A stretch of 64,000 bases of DNA from Candidatus Nitrospira nitrificans (GTDB taxonomy: Bacteria; Nitrospirota; Nitrospiria; Nitrospirales; Nitrospiraceae). The stretch covers positions 62,001 to 126,000 of the forward strand of contig NZ_CZPZ01000034.1 in NCBI RefSeq assembly GCF_001458775.1, given 5' to 3'. Positions 7,793-15,960 of this stretch are shown here, piece by piece. Positions within the stretch are counted from its first letter, which is position 1. Every line of letters begins with the position of its first letter. Both the position numbers and the translations under genes were made by a program. The notes beneath the pieces were generated by a model, which was not told the origin of the DNA, ran no database searches, and saw only the letters and a program-made list of their open reading frames with translations.

Positions 7793-8623
7793 TTATGTCC
7801 GTGGAGCGTCTTGGTTGAGGACGTGGAGCATGGCCTCGTGGATGTGCCCATTGCTTGCCACGAGTTCTTGTCCGTAGATAGACAGATCTTTCCCACTGAA
7901 ATCGGTCAGCCGCCCTCCGGCTTCTTTCACAATGACTGATCCGGCCGCCATATCCCAGGGATTGAGCCGGACTTCCCAGAACCCATCGAAGCGTCCCGCC
8001 GCCACATAGCAGAGGTCCAACGCCGCAGAACCCGTTCGCCGAAGTCCCTGTGCCTTGAGTGCAAACTTGGCAAAATGGTCCAGGTTGTTGCGTGGCGTGT
8101 CCCGGATGTCGTACGCGAAGCCTGTTACCAGCAGGCTTCGATCAAGCGTTGCCGTGCTGGTTACGTGGATGGGGTGACCGTTCAGCCGAGCGCCACCATG
8201 TTCGATGGCTGTGAAGAGTTCGTCCCGCGAGGGATCAACGACCACGCCAAGAATGCAGCGCCCCTCATACTCGAGGCCGATGGAAACGCAGTAGATGGGG
8301 TAGCCGTGAGCGAAATTCGTCGTGCCGTCAAGCGGGTCGATAACCCAGAGATAGGGTGACTGGGCCCCCTCAATACGGCCACGCTCCTCGGCTAGGAATC
8401 GATGGGTGGGGAAGCGAGCCTTGATGCATTCGATGACACACTGTTCAGCGGCATGGTCCGCCTCAGTCACCAGATTGATGGGATTCTTATACTCGATGCG
8501 GAACCCTGAACTCGCATATGTTCGGATGAGGTCACCCGCTTCTTTGCCGGCGGCAATCGCCGTATCGAGTAGGACGTCGTTGGACAGGTGGTCATGCTGA
8601 ATCGGCACGCCGGATTGTAGCAT
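7793..8623 (-). CDS. suhB: Inositol monophosphatase family protein
   Basis: The most likely start is the ATG at 8623; the frame is open to 8710, but the extra residues are cysteine-rich and unlike the family. Signatures of the lithium-sensitive phosphatase family are present: LVTEADHAAE, the metal-binding glutamates in LAEERG (about residues 78-82), DPLDGTTNFAHGYP (about 96-109) and NPWDMAAGSVIVKEAGG with the W-D-x-A-A-G motif. The product hydrolyses inositol-1-phosphate or related sugar phosphates; SuhB homologues also act on rRNA transcription complexes. Length of 276 residues is normal. Transcribed leftward, upstream of the 93-residue gene. Confidence 0.88.
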   Translation of the reverse strand: MLQSGVPIQHDHLSNDVLLDTAIAAGKEAGDLIRTYASSGFRIEYKNPINLVTEADHAAEQCVIECIKARFPTHRFLAEERGRIEGAQSPYLWVIDPLDGTTNFAHGYPIYCVSIGLEYEGRCILGVVVDPSRDELFTAIEHGGARLNGHPIHVTSTATLDRSLLVTGFAYDIRDTPRNNLDHFAKFALKAQGLRRTGSAALDLCYVAAGRFDGFWEVRLNPWDMAAGSVIVKEAGGRLTDFSGKDLSIYGQELVASNGHIHEAMLHVLNQDAPRT

Positions 8624-8752
8624 GCCCGGGTGTGAAATCGAGTGGTAATGGTGCTTTCCACAGAAACAAGCCTTCTCTACAACGTGCAGGCAAGGATTAC
8701 ATGTGTGCAAGAGTATGTTTATTGAGAGAACACATTATTTGAATCAAGAAAC

Positions 8753-8781
8753 TTGACAGAGATTAGAAGCAATGCTATAAA
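8753..8781 (+). promoter_or_regulatory. Strong sigma70-type promoter
   Basis: TTGACA (8753-8758, six of six) and TATAAA (8776-8781, five of six) are 17 bases apart, with a TGC extension before the -10. The predicted transcript start is about 8788, only 14-20 bases before the HARE-HTH gene start. It is the best promoter match I see in the window. Confidence 0.7.
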
Positions 8782-8801
8782 GCAAGCATGCTTTACGAGA
8801 G

Positions 8802-9323
8802 GTGCTTGTGGAGGAATTAAGAGACATTCTCGTTGGGCTGGATCAACGGATCAACGCCTACAAAAGTCGGTTCCAGGACTTGGAGAAGAAGCGTCGTCGT
8901 TTGGATGAAGAAATTGCGACGATTAAAAAATACCTCGAACTTGCTGAAACTCTCTACCGCGTCGAGGCCGACAAGGCCAAGCTTGCCAGTCTCTCCAACC
9001 AAATCATTCCCGCAGACGACTCCAAGGGCATTCGGCCTCAACAGGTCATGGACGTGACCGATCAATCGCGAGAAATTTTGCTTGGCCGAAGTAAGTATGT
9101 TGGGAAAAGCGTGCCGCAGGCGGCCTATGAGATCCTCCGGGAGTCAAACCGTTCCATGCATGCGAAGGAATTGGTGCAGCGCCTCATCGAAGGTGGTTTG
9201 CAGATCAAAGGGAAAACACCACTGACATCTATTGCCACCTCGCTCAAGCGTGATAAACGATTTAGGAAGGTCGGTCCAAACACGTTCGAGGCGTTGGACG
9301 ATATGTTGATTCAAGCCGTGTAG
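8802..9323 (+). CDS. HARE-HTH domain protein with N-terminal coiled coil
   Basis: About 173 residues. Two GTG starts compete: 8802, which abuts the purine-rich GAGAGG, and 8808, which has better spacing. Residues 5-60 form a charged coiled coil (RFQDLEKKRRRLDEEIATIK). A flexible linker follows, then a HARE-HTH domain at about 100-165: VPQAAYEILRESNRSMHAKE, then a helix and a wing ending RKVGPNTFEAL. HARE-HTH domains occur in ASXL proteins, RNA polymerase delta subunit and some restriction enzymes, and are thought to bind DNA. The strong promoter with a very short leader suggests steady expression. A transcription-associated role is inference. Confidence 0.7.
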   Translation: MLVEELRDILVGLDQRINAYKSRFQDLEKKRRRLDEEIATIKKYLELAETLYRVEADKAKLASLSNQIIPADDSKGIRPQQVMDVTDQSREILLGRSKYVGKSVPQAAYEILRESNRSMHAKELVQRLIEGGLQIKGKTPLTSIATSLKRDKRFRKVGPNTFEALDDMLIQAV

Positions 9324-9362
9324 GGATCAATCAACGGGCCTAACATGACACTGAGAAAGGGG

Positions 9363-9410
9363 GTGAGACTCTTGGCGACAAAGAAAGCAGCGAAGAAGAA
9401 GAAGAAGTAA
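9363..9410 (+). CDS. Possible lysine-rich mini-protein (12-15 residues)
   Basis: After the AAAGGGGGTGA sequence (9357-9367), which resembles a ribosome site, a TTG at 9372 opens the frame LATKKAAKKKKK and a stop; a GTG at 9363 would add three residues. The sequence resembles the start of histone-H1-like or lysine-repeat bacterial proteins. It may be a remnant of one, or a tiny basic peptide. A strong hairpin follows 22 bases later. Weak evidence. Confidence 0.25.
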   Translation: MRLLATKKAAKKKKK

Positions 9411-9431
9411 TCCCCGCTATGTAGTATGATG

Positions 9432-9461
9432 CGCCGGGGGTAAGGCCACTTACTCCCGGCG
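9432..9461 (+). terminator. Strong hairpin, probable terminator-like structure without T-run
   Basis: The arms 9432-9444 and 9449-9461 pair over 13 positions with one G-T pair and a four-base loop. The downstream sequence is TACCATGC, so a U-tract is missing. It lies between the HARE-HTH gene and the convergent lpxC gene, and could end transcripts from either side. Confidence 0.5.
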
Positions 9462-9544
9462 TACCATGCTGTGATGTGCTGAGATGAAGGACGTGTCCTA
9501 CCTGAAGATCGGCAATCCGCCGGATATCAAATCCTTGTAAGCTG

Positions 9545-10474
9545 CTACGAAGCCTGAAGGGCGACGGCAGGCTGAAGGTGAAGTGTGTGTGCGGTCGATC
9601 GCTTTCCCTCTCCTGCGGGCTCTGCGTTGAGAAGCATCCACTTTTCTGGATGAGTCAAGATCTGCTGGACCAACCGAGTGTGGAGTGCATGCCCAGACCT
9701 ATCGGCGACGATGTGGCCGATGAAGGGCATCCCCAGGAGGGAAAAGTCACCGATCAGATCGAGAATCTTATGGCGGACAAACTCATCGCCGAATCGAAGG
9801 CCGGATTCATTAACGACCCCGTCATCCGAGAGCACAATGGTGTTATCTAAGGTTCCGCCCTTGCCGAGCCCGCGAGCCCACAATGCTTGAACTTCATACA
9901 GAAAGCCGAACGTCCTGGCCTCGGCGATCTCACTCTCGAATGAGCTTGCAGAGCAATCATACGCATAGGTCTGCGTTTTGATCAGGGGATGCTCATAGTG
10001 AATGGAGTAGGTGATCCGTGGAGTGGAAGAAGGCTCGATCCGAACACGCTTGGAGCCCTCGTTCACTTCGATCGGCGCCATAATCTTAAGAAACGGTTGT
10101 TTCCGATTCTGAGGCACAATACCGACAGATTGAATCAATCGGACAAAGGGGGCGGCGCTTCCGTCCATGACGGGAACTTCACTTGCCGATACATCAATGA
10201 ACACATTATCGATATGAAGACCAGACAACGCCGAGAGCAGATGTTCAATGGTCTGAACGTGGAACCCATTGCCGCTGATGGCCGTGCACAATTCGGTGGG
10301 GACTCGATGTTGAATGGAGGCAGAAAGATATGCATCAACGTCCGTCTTGCGATTGACAAAAACCACGCCGGTGTCAGGGGGAGCAGGCCGCAGCGTAATA
10401 GACGCCGACTGGCCGGAGTGGAGACCTACACCAGAACAGGTTACTGCCGATGCCAAAGTTTGTTGATTGCGCAC
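9545..10474 (-). CDS. lpxC: UDP-3-O-acyl-N-acetylglucosamine deacetylase
   Basis: A 309-residue LpxC, the committed zinc-dependent step of lipid A synthesis. The zinc ligands are visible: His78 in QTIEHLLSAL, and His235 and Asp239 in HKILDLIGD. The general-base histidine is in SGHALH near residue 262. Other family hallmarks are the N-terminal GVGLHSG and the central EVPVMDGSA. Length and domain order are normal. It shows the organism makes lipid A. Transcribed leftward from a long upstream region (10475-11040) and apparently monocistronic. Confidence 0.96.
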   Translation of the reverse strand: MRNQQTLASAVTCSGVGLHSGQSASITLRPAPPDTGVVFVNRKTDVDAYLSASIQHRVPTELCTAISGNGFHVQTIEHLLSALSGLHIDNVFIDVSASEVPVMDGSAAPFVRLIQSVGIVPQNRKQPFLKIMAPIEVNEGSKRVRIEPSSTPRITYSIHYEHPLIKTQTYAYDCSASSFESEIAEARTFGFLYEVQALWARGLGKGGTLDNTIVLSDDGVVNESGLRFGDEFVRHKILDLIGDFSLLGMPFIGHIVADRSGHALHTRLVQQILTHPEKWMLLNAEPAGEGKRSTAHTLHLQPAVALQAS

Positions 10475-11040
10475 AAGTCCTCCCTCATAGAGACAAATGC
10501 TTAAACACAGCCGTCCACTTTTAGGCTAAGCAATTCATGTGCCCACACATGATATTCACAAGCTATTGTTATTGCTTTGAAATATATATGAATCGCTGAA
10601 ATGTAACTGTATCTAAAAAGGCACAACTGTGTATTTCCATGGATGAGCCAGAAGAGAATGAAGATCCTGTTAGTTCCATTGCATAAGAAATAAGAGACCG
10701 TCGCCCCGAGCGCGATCCACATCATTCAGAAAAGATCGAAGCGGTCGGTTCAGTTCCCTACTGTCACGGATGTTGTAATCATAGATGTTGTGATCATATA
10801 CGTAGTTGGGCTGTTAGCAAAGAAGCGCCTAGAATCTGGCGGCATCACTCGGAGACGGGACGCCACCATGCGAAGGATTTTAGGAACCAAGCCGGTGACT
10901 GTGCTGTTGGTCTTGTCTCACCTCACCTCATAAGCCTTCCCGCATAACAGATCCCTATTAAGAGTCATGGGTAAGGCCGATGGACAAAGTCATGGGAGAG
11001 CCACTGGCTAATCAGTATGACTGCTGTACAGGAGAACGGC
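10475..11040. other. Long intergenic region with no firm gene
   Basis: About 560 bases, AT-richer than its surroundings near 10500-10700. A 21-codon frame starting at ATG 10868 (MRRILGTKPVTVLLVLSHLTS) resembles a truncated signal peptide but has no good ribosome site. The nine-base word AGTCATGGG is repeated at 10963-10971 and 10988-10996, a 25-base step, just upstream of the 43-residue ORF and possibly an operator. I saw no riboswitch I could name. Confidence 0.4.
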
Positions 11041-11172
11041 ATGTCAAAAAAAGTAAAAATACTGGGGACATCCAAGACCAGGGAGTATTCTCACAAGAAA
11101 TGGGTCACCACTGCGGCTGGTTGCTGTGCTATCTGCAATGAGCTGTGCGCCATCAACCGGCTTGGGTGTTGA
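11041..11172 (+). CDS. Small cysteine-rich protein, 43 residues
   Basis: A strong ribosome site AGGAG (11030-11034) stands six bases before the ATG at 11041. The product has a lysine-rich first half (MSKKVKILGTSKTREYSHKK) and a C-terminal half with five cysteines at 28, 29, 32, 36 and 43 (AAGCCAICNELCAINRLGC). The CC-x2-C-x3-C pattern could bind a metal or cluster, or be a modified-peptide core. It ends before the well-supported start of the sensor kinase at 11231, although the kinase frame is open across it. No family recognised, and no RiPP enzyme lies next to it. The charged leader and cysteine-rich end are observation; function is unknown. Confidence 0.45.
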   Translation: MSKKVKILGTSKTREYSHKKWVTTAAGCCAICNELCAINRLGC

Positions 11173-11230
11173 ACGCTTCAATACAAAGAATCAAGCGGAA
11201 AGAGATGCACACGAGGTACGGGAGCACGTT

Positions 11231-13141
11231 ATGCGAGCGACACCCTTAGTCTGGATCAGCGTTGGCCTGGTTGGTTTGACGCTCAGCGTCATGCTGGCTG
11301 GAGATTCTCTTGTCAATTTAGTGCCTAACCACGATCGTCAGATTTTTGAGTATCGCCGCACCATAGCAGAGTCGCTCGCCATCCAATACTCAGTCTTGGC
11401 TGAACGGGACCAGGTCGAAATCATAAAATTCGGGATGGAAACGCTTGCCGGCCGGAATCGCGATATTCTGTCGCTGGCGTTGCTGCAAAGGGACGGTGAG
11501 GTTGTCGCCAAGGTCGGCGAGCATGCGCAGGTCTGGGTGCAGCCGCCAGGCGGCGAATCGACGCTGCAGTTTCTGCAAGTTCCGATCTTCGCAGGAAACC
11601 AGCAGTGGGGTGTGCTTCAGATCGCATTCCGCCAAACAGGGGCGACAGGGCTAGACTGGTTTCTGACTGATCCTTGGGTGCGGTTCCTTGCGTTCGTCAG
11701 CGTGACGGCGTTCTTCGGCTACCTCTTTTTCATGAAGCGCACGCTCCGTCAGCTCGATCCATCCGGCGTTGTCCCCACACGTGTGAAGGCGGCGCTCGAT
11801 GCCCTGTCGCAAGGCGTCGTGATGATCGACGCACAAGACCTGATCGTCCTCACCAACGATTCATTCAGCCGCGCCGTCAATAAGCCGGTGACATCGCTGA
11901 TCGGGACCGATCTTGGGGCGCTTGGTTGGACGTCGGCGACTCCGTCGGATTCGCTTATGGTGCATCCGTGGACCAAGGCCGTTATGGATCGGCAGCCCCT
12001 CGACCATATTCCCCTCCTCTTGAATCTCCCGGATAGTGAACAGCGGAGATTTATCGTCAATACCGTTCCGATTATAGATGATGGGTCAACTGTCAGAGGG
12101 GCGCTCGTCTCATTTCACGATGTCACCGAGCTTGACCGCGCGAATTCTCAGCTGAAGGAGGCGAACAGTGAGCTGGAGGCATCGCGCATCCAAATTCTTG
12201 AAAAAAACTTGGAACTTGAGGTCACGAATACGAATTTGCACGTCGAGATGGATCAACGAAAAAAAGCCGAAGCCGAAAAGGAAAAGTTGTATCAGCAGCT
12301 CATGAATGCCTCGCGCCAAGCCGGCATGGCGGATGTGGCGTCCAGTGTGCTGCATAATGTCGGCAACGTTCTCAATAGTATCAATGTTTCGACCGATACC
12401 CTGCTGAAGACGCTCAAGAAGCCGATGGTCGGAGATGTCTGTCGGATAGCATCGCTCTTTCATGAACATCAGAATAACTTACAGGAATTTTTGACGGCGG
12501 ATCCGAAGGGAAAGCAGATCCCTTCGTATCTAGGGTTGGTGGCCGAGTCGCTGAGTGGAAGTCACCAGGCGATCCAAGGGGAGCTCGACTCGCTTGTAAA
12601 AAAAGTGGACCACATCAAACAAGCGATCATGTCACAGCAGGATATCGCGCGCGCGGGCAACATCCGTGAGCCCGTGTCGGTTGAGGACCTCATGGAACAG
12701 GCGGTCCTGATGGCGCTTCCCGAGCCGGAGAAGTACCAGATCCGCCTCGTGCGAGAATATCACGCTGTCTCTACCATTATGACGGATCGGCACCAAGTCT
12801 TGCAGGTATTAGTCAATCTGATCACCAATGCTAAGAACGCCATGGTGGAGCACTCGGGGGGCACCCGCTGTCTCACGTTGCGTATCGGAGTGTCTTCGGC
12901 TAAGACCTTCGCTCAATTCGAGGTCATCGATACCGGCGGCGGAATCAAACAGGAACATCTCCCTCGGCTGTTTGCACAAGGCTTTACGACGAGAAAGGCC
13001 GGTCATGGGCTTGGGCTTCATAGCGCGGCCATCGCCGCCAAAAATCTTGGCGGAACATTGCGCGCGCAGAGTGCGGGCGAGGGGTGTGGCGCCACGTTCA
13101 CGCTGGAGCTCCCGTTGATCGTGGTGGAAGCTGCCGCATGA
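11231..13141 (+). CDS. Membrane sensor histidine kinase with PAS domain
   Basis: The start is placed at ATG 11231, with GGGAG six bases upstream; the frame is open to 11126 but lacks a ribosome site there. About 636 residues. Two membrane segments (VWISVGLVGLTLSVMLAG near the start and WVRFLAFVSVTAFFGYLFF near 155-175) flank a periplasmic sensor region. Next come a PAS domain (ALSQGVVMIDAQDLIVLTND), a coiled coil, and a histidine box of the less common type SVLHNVGNVLNSI. The ATPase domain shows LVNLITNAKNAM, the D-T-G-G-G-I loop and HGLGLHSAA. It autophosphorylates and presumably signals to the receiver proteins encoded next; its stop overlaps the next start (ATGA). Confidence 0.88.
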   Translation: MRATPLVWISVGLVGLTLSVMLAGDSLVNLVPNHDRQIFEYRRTIAESLAIQYSVLAERDQVEIIKFGMETLAGRNRDILSLALLQRDGEVVAKVGEHAQVWVQPPGGESTLQFLQVPIFAGNQQWGVLQIAFRQTGATGLDWFLTDPWVRFLAFVSVTAFFGYLFFMKRTLRQLDPSGVVPTRVKAALDALSQGVVMIDAQDLIVLTNDSFSRAVNKPVTSLIGTDLGALGWTSATPSDSLMVHPWTKAVMDRQPLDHIPLLLNLPDSEQRRFIVNTVPIIDDGSTVRGALVSFHDVTELDRANSQLKEANSELEASRIQILEKNLELEVTNTNLHVEMDQRKKAEAEKEKLYQQLMNASRQAGMADVASSVLHNVGNVLNSINVSTDTLLKTLKKPMVGDVCRIASLFHEHQNNLQEFLTADPKGKQIPSYLGLVAESLSGSHQAIQGELDSLVKKVDHIKQAIMSQQDIARAGNIREPVSVEDLMEQAVLMALPEPEKYQIRLVREYHAVSTIMTDRHQVLQVLVNLITNAKNAMVEHSGGTRCLTLRIGVSSAKTFAQFEVIDTGGGIKQEHLPRLFAQGFTTRKAGHGLGLHSAAIAAKNLGGTLRAQSAGEGCGATFTLELPLIVVEAAA

Positions 13142-14007
13142 ACAGCAATCAGACGATCGACAATCGGCGTATTCTCATCATCGACGACAATGCCAACATC
13201 CATGAGGACTTTCGCAAGATCTTGGCGCCGCCACAAGAGGCAGACACGCTCAGTCAAGCTCGAGCGGCCTTGTTTGGAGAGGTGCCCACCCTCCCGCCAC
13301 AAGTGCGGTATGAGTTGGAGTTTGCGAGCCAGGGGCGTGAAGGCTTCGGTCTCATCCAGTCCGCTCATCGGAGAGGCAATCCCTATGCGGTCGCATTTGT
13401 AGACATGCGAATGCCGCCGGGGTGGGGTGGGCTCGAGACCATCGAGCATATTTGGTACACCGACCCGGATGTCCAAATCGTGATTTGCTCCGCCTATTCC
13501 GACCATCCATGGGACGATGTGAGTCGTCGTATCGGGAACACGGACAAGCTGCTCATCTTGATGAAACCGTTCAACAGTATCGAGGTGGTCCAACTGGCCA
13601 ACTCGCTGACGAAGAAATGGCACCTGGCACGCGCTGTCATAATGCAAATTGACAGCCTCGCGTTCAGCGTAAGCCGGCGGACCGCCGAGTTGCGGGAGGC
13701 GAACGAGCGCCTGCAAGCAAACATCGTCGATCGGGCTGCGGATCTCGCCTCAGCCCATCCGCACAACGGGATTGAGGCAACCTTCCGTCAGAAGGAAGAA
13801 TTCCTAGCGATTATGAGCCATGAAATTCTGACCCCGATGAACGAGCTTGTCAGGAAGGTGCATCTCTTGCTGGATAGTCCTCTGAGTCCCGCTCAGCGCG
13901 AGCATGCGACGACACTCCAACGGTGCGCGGAGGATCTGCTTTCCCTCATCAATGATATGCATGTGTTCATGGCGGGTGGAAGACGAAACTCAGACCTGAG
14001 GCCGTGA
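13138..14007 (+). CDS. Receiver protein with a kinase dimerisation remnant, no ATPase domain
   Basis: Starts at ATG 13138, overlapping the kinase stop by four bases, so translation is probably coupled. Residues 10-160 form a long receiver domain: ILIIDDNANIHEDF carries the acidic pocket, [12 protein letters not shown] the phosphoacceptor aspartate, and LMKPF the conserved lysine. A coiled coil follows, then a HisKA-like helix pair with FLAIMSHEILTPMNE near 215. The usual R after the histidine box (H-E-I-R-T-P) is L here, and the protein stops at residue 289 without any ATPase domain. It may be a truncated member of the paralogue group that follows, possibly a phosphate shuttle. Function inferred. 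Confidence 0.75.
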   Translation: MNSNQTIDNRRILIIDDNANIHEDFRKILAPPQEADTLSQARAALFGEVPTLPPQVRYELEFASQGREGFGLIQSAHRRGNPYAVAFVDMRMPPGWGGLETIEHIWYTDPDVQIVICSAYSDHPWDDVSRRIGNTDKLLILMKPFNSIEVVQLANSLTKKWHLARAVIMQIDSLAFSVSRRTAELREANERLQANIVDRAADLASAHPHNGIEATFRQKEEFLAIMSHEILTPMNELVRKVHLLLDSPLSPAQREHATTLQRCAEDLLSLINDMHVFMAGGRRNSDLRP

Positions 14008-14052
14008 GGGCTGATGCTCCCGCTCTCGGCCTGCAGAAGGACAGGAAGGATC

Positions 14053-15939
14053 ATGGTCGACAACAATACAAATCTCCGAATCTTGGTGGTCGACGACAAT
14101 CGGGCGATCCATGAGGATTTTCGAAGAATCCTTGAAGCCCCGACCGAGGAAGAGAGTCTCACTCGCGCGCGGGCAACGTTGTTCGGAGAGACGCCGCTTG
14201 TGAAAGCGCTGGACCGGTTCGAGTTGAATTACGCGGATCAAGGACAAGCGGCGTTGGCGTTGGTGCAGATGGCGCGTCTGGAAGGGCGGCCGTATGCGGT
14301 GGCGTTTATCGATATGCGGATGCCGCCGGGATGGGACGGCTTGGAAACGATCGAACGGCTCTGGGAGGCGGACGGACGGCTGCAAGTGGTCATTTGCACG
14401 GCCTATTCAGACCATTCATGGGCGGAGATCGCGGCACGACTAGAAATAGGCGACCGGTTGCTCATCCTTCGAAAACCATTCGATCCCATTGAGGTGCAAC
14501 AGATTGCCGCATCATTGACCAGAAAATGGGCGTTGGGGCGAGACGTTCGATTGCAGATTGAAGACCTCGTGGCACAGGTCAATGCACGCAATCGAGAACT
14601 TCAGACGACGAATCAGCATCTCGAACAACAGGTTGCCACACGGACTGCCGAGCTTCAACAGCGCAATGATGAACTACGGAACATGGTCGAGGCTCTCAAG
14701 GAGGCAAAGGTGGCGGCGGACAAGGCCAATCAGGCCAAGTCACAGTTCTTAGCGCGTATGAGCCATGAAATACGGACGCCCATGAACGCGATGCTCGGCA
14801 TGAATGAGCTACTTCTCTCGACCTTGTTGAACGACCGGCAGCGTCATTTCGTCCAAACCATCCATAATAACGGCGAGCAGTTGCTGCAGATCATCAACGA
14901 CATACTCGACTTGTCTAAGATCGAAGAGAACAAGATGGACCTCCACATCACGGAGTTTGACCTATTTGCGACCGTGCAGGATGTTGCCGGTCTCTTCCGT
15001 GAACCCTCGCGGCAAAAGAGGCTCAGTTTAGAATGTCAGGTCGACCCCGAGTTGCCCGCGCTGTGGCGAGGAGACGGCGGGCGTTTTCGGCAGATTCTGA
15101 TGAACCTCGTGAGCAATGCCGTGAAGTTTACCGAACGAGGGGGCATCCTGATTCATATCGAGCGTCTCGAGGATCGCCAGGAGAAGACCTTATTCAAAAT
15201 AACGGTGTGCGATACCGGAATCGGTGTTCCTCTGGAGGCGCAGCGGAAAATTTTCGATCCGTTCGCCCAGGCGGATGGATCGATGACGAGGCGATACGGA
15301 GGGACGGGTTTAGGACTTGCGATTGTTCAACGACTCGTCTCCTTGATGGGGGGAGACGTCGGTCTCACCAGTTTTCCAGGAAACGGTTCCACATTTTGGT
15401 TTACGGTCTGTCTCGAGAAGGTGAGCGCGAGTGACAGAGCCGGTCGAGAGGACAAGCAGGCGGATTGCCACTCGATGCCTGACCTCTTGATCGCGAGAAG
15501 CCACGAGAAGACCCCGGGCATCCATTCCTCCAAGCCACGGTCGCGCGCGCGAATCCTTTTAGCTGAAGATAATCCGACGAACCAAGAGGTCTTTCTCCGC
15601 ATGCTGGAGCTCTGCGGGGAATCAGTCGATATGGTGAGTACGGGCCGAGAGGTCATCCAGGCGCTGGAGCGGCGCCCATACGACCTGATCTTCATGGATT
15701 GTGAAATGCCGGAGATGGACGGATTGACCGCGACGACGGAAATTCGCCGACGGGGATTCACGGGCACGGACGGGAAGCCCGTCACGATTCTCGCCCTGTC
15801 CGGGTACGCAGTGAGCACTGTTGAAACGGCGTGCATTGCGGGCGGGATGGATGGTTTTCTGCCGAAGCCGGTGGGGCTCAAAGAGATGCAGAAGGCCGTC
15901 CGCCGGTGGTTGCCTGCCGTTGGCTCCCGCGCCGCCTAA
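14053..15939 (+). CDS. Hybrid histidine kinase: receiver-HisKA-ATPase-receiver
   Basis: The start at ATG 14053 is supported by AGGAAGGA directly upstream. About 628 residues. The N-terminal receiver ([33 protein letters not shown]) is followed by a long coiled coil, a HisKA box ([15 protein letters not shown]), an ATPase domain ([29 protein letters not shown]) and a C-terminal receiver ([30 protein letters not shown]). No membrane segment, so it is cytoplasmic. It shares the unusual long N-terminal receiver with its neighbours on both sides, implying tandem duplication. It probably takes part in a phosphorelay with the membrane kinase upstream. Confidence 0.88.
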   Translation: MVDNNTNLRILVVDDNRAIHEDFRRILEAPTEEESLTRARATLFGETPLVKALDRFELNYADQGQAALALVQMARLEGRPYAVAFIDMRMPPGWDGLETIERLWEADGRLQVVICTAYSDHSWAEIAARLEIGDRLLILRKPFDPIEVQQIAASLTRKWALGRDVRLQIEDLVAQVNARNRELQTTNQHLEQQVATRTAELQQRNDELRNMVEALKEAKVAADKANQAKSQFLARMSHEIRTPMNAMLGMNELLLSTLLNDRQRHFVQTIHNNGEQLLQIINDILDLSKIEENKMDLHITEFDLFATVQDVAGLFREPSRQKRLSLECQVDPELPALWRGDGGRFRQILMNLVSNAVKFTERGGILIHIERLEDRQEKTLFKITVCDTGIGVPLEAQRKIFDPFAQADGSMTRRYGGTGLGLAIVQRLVSLMGGDVGLTSFPGNGSTFWFTVCLEKVSASDRAGREDKQADCHSMPDLLIARSHEKTPGIHSSKPRSRARILLAEDNPTNQEVFLRMLELCGESVDMVSTGREVIQALERRPYDLIFMDCEMPEMDGLTATTEIRRRGFTGTDGKPVTILALSGYAVSTVETACIAGGMDGFLPKPVGLKEMQKAVRRWLPAVGSRAA

Positions 15940-15960
15940 GCGACAGGCCGGTAGAGGGAC

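Noticed and set aside
9484-9540. 18-codon frame MKDVSYLKIGNPPDIKSL
   Set aside because: No ribosome site and no match; probably chance, next to the lpxC stop.
10720-10930. Possible c-di-GMP (GEMM) riboswitch before the kinase cluster
   Set aside because: The stretch has G-rich and AAGCC-like pieces, but I could not match the conserved core or the paired helices.
10868-10933. 21-codon frame resembling a signal peptide
   Set aside because: No good ribosome site, and it ends before any mature protein; kept only as a note within the intergenic entry.
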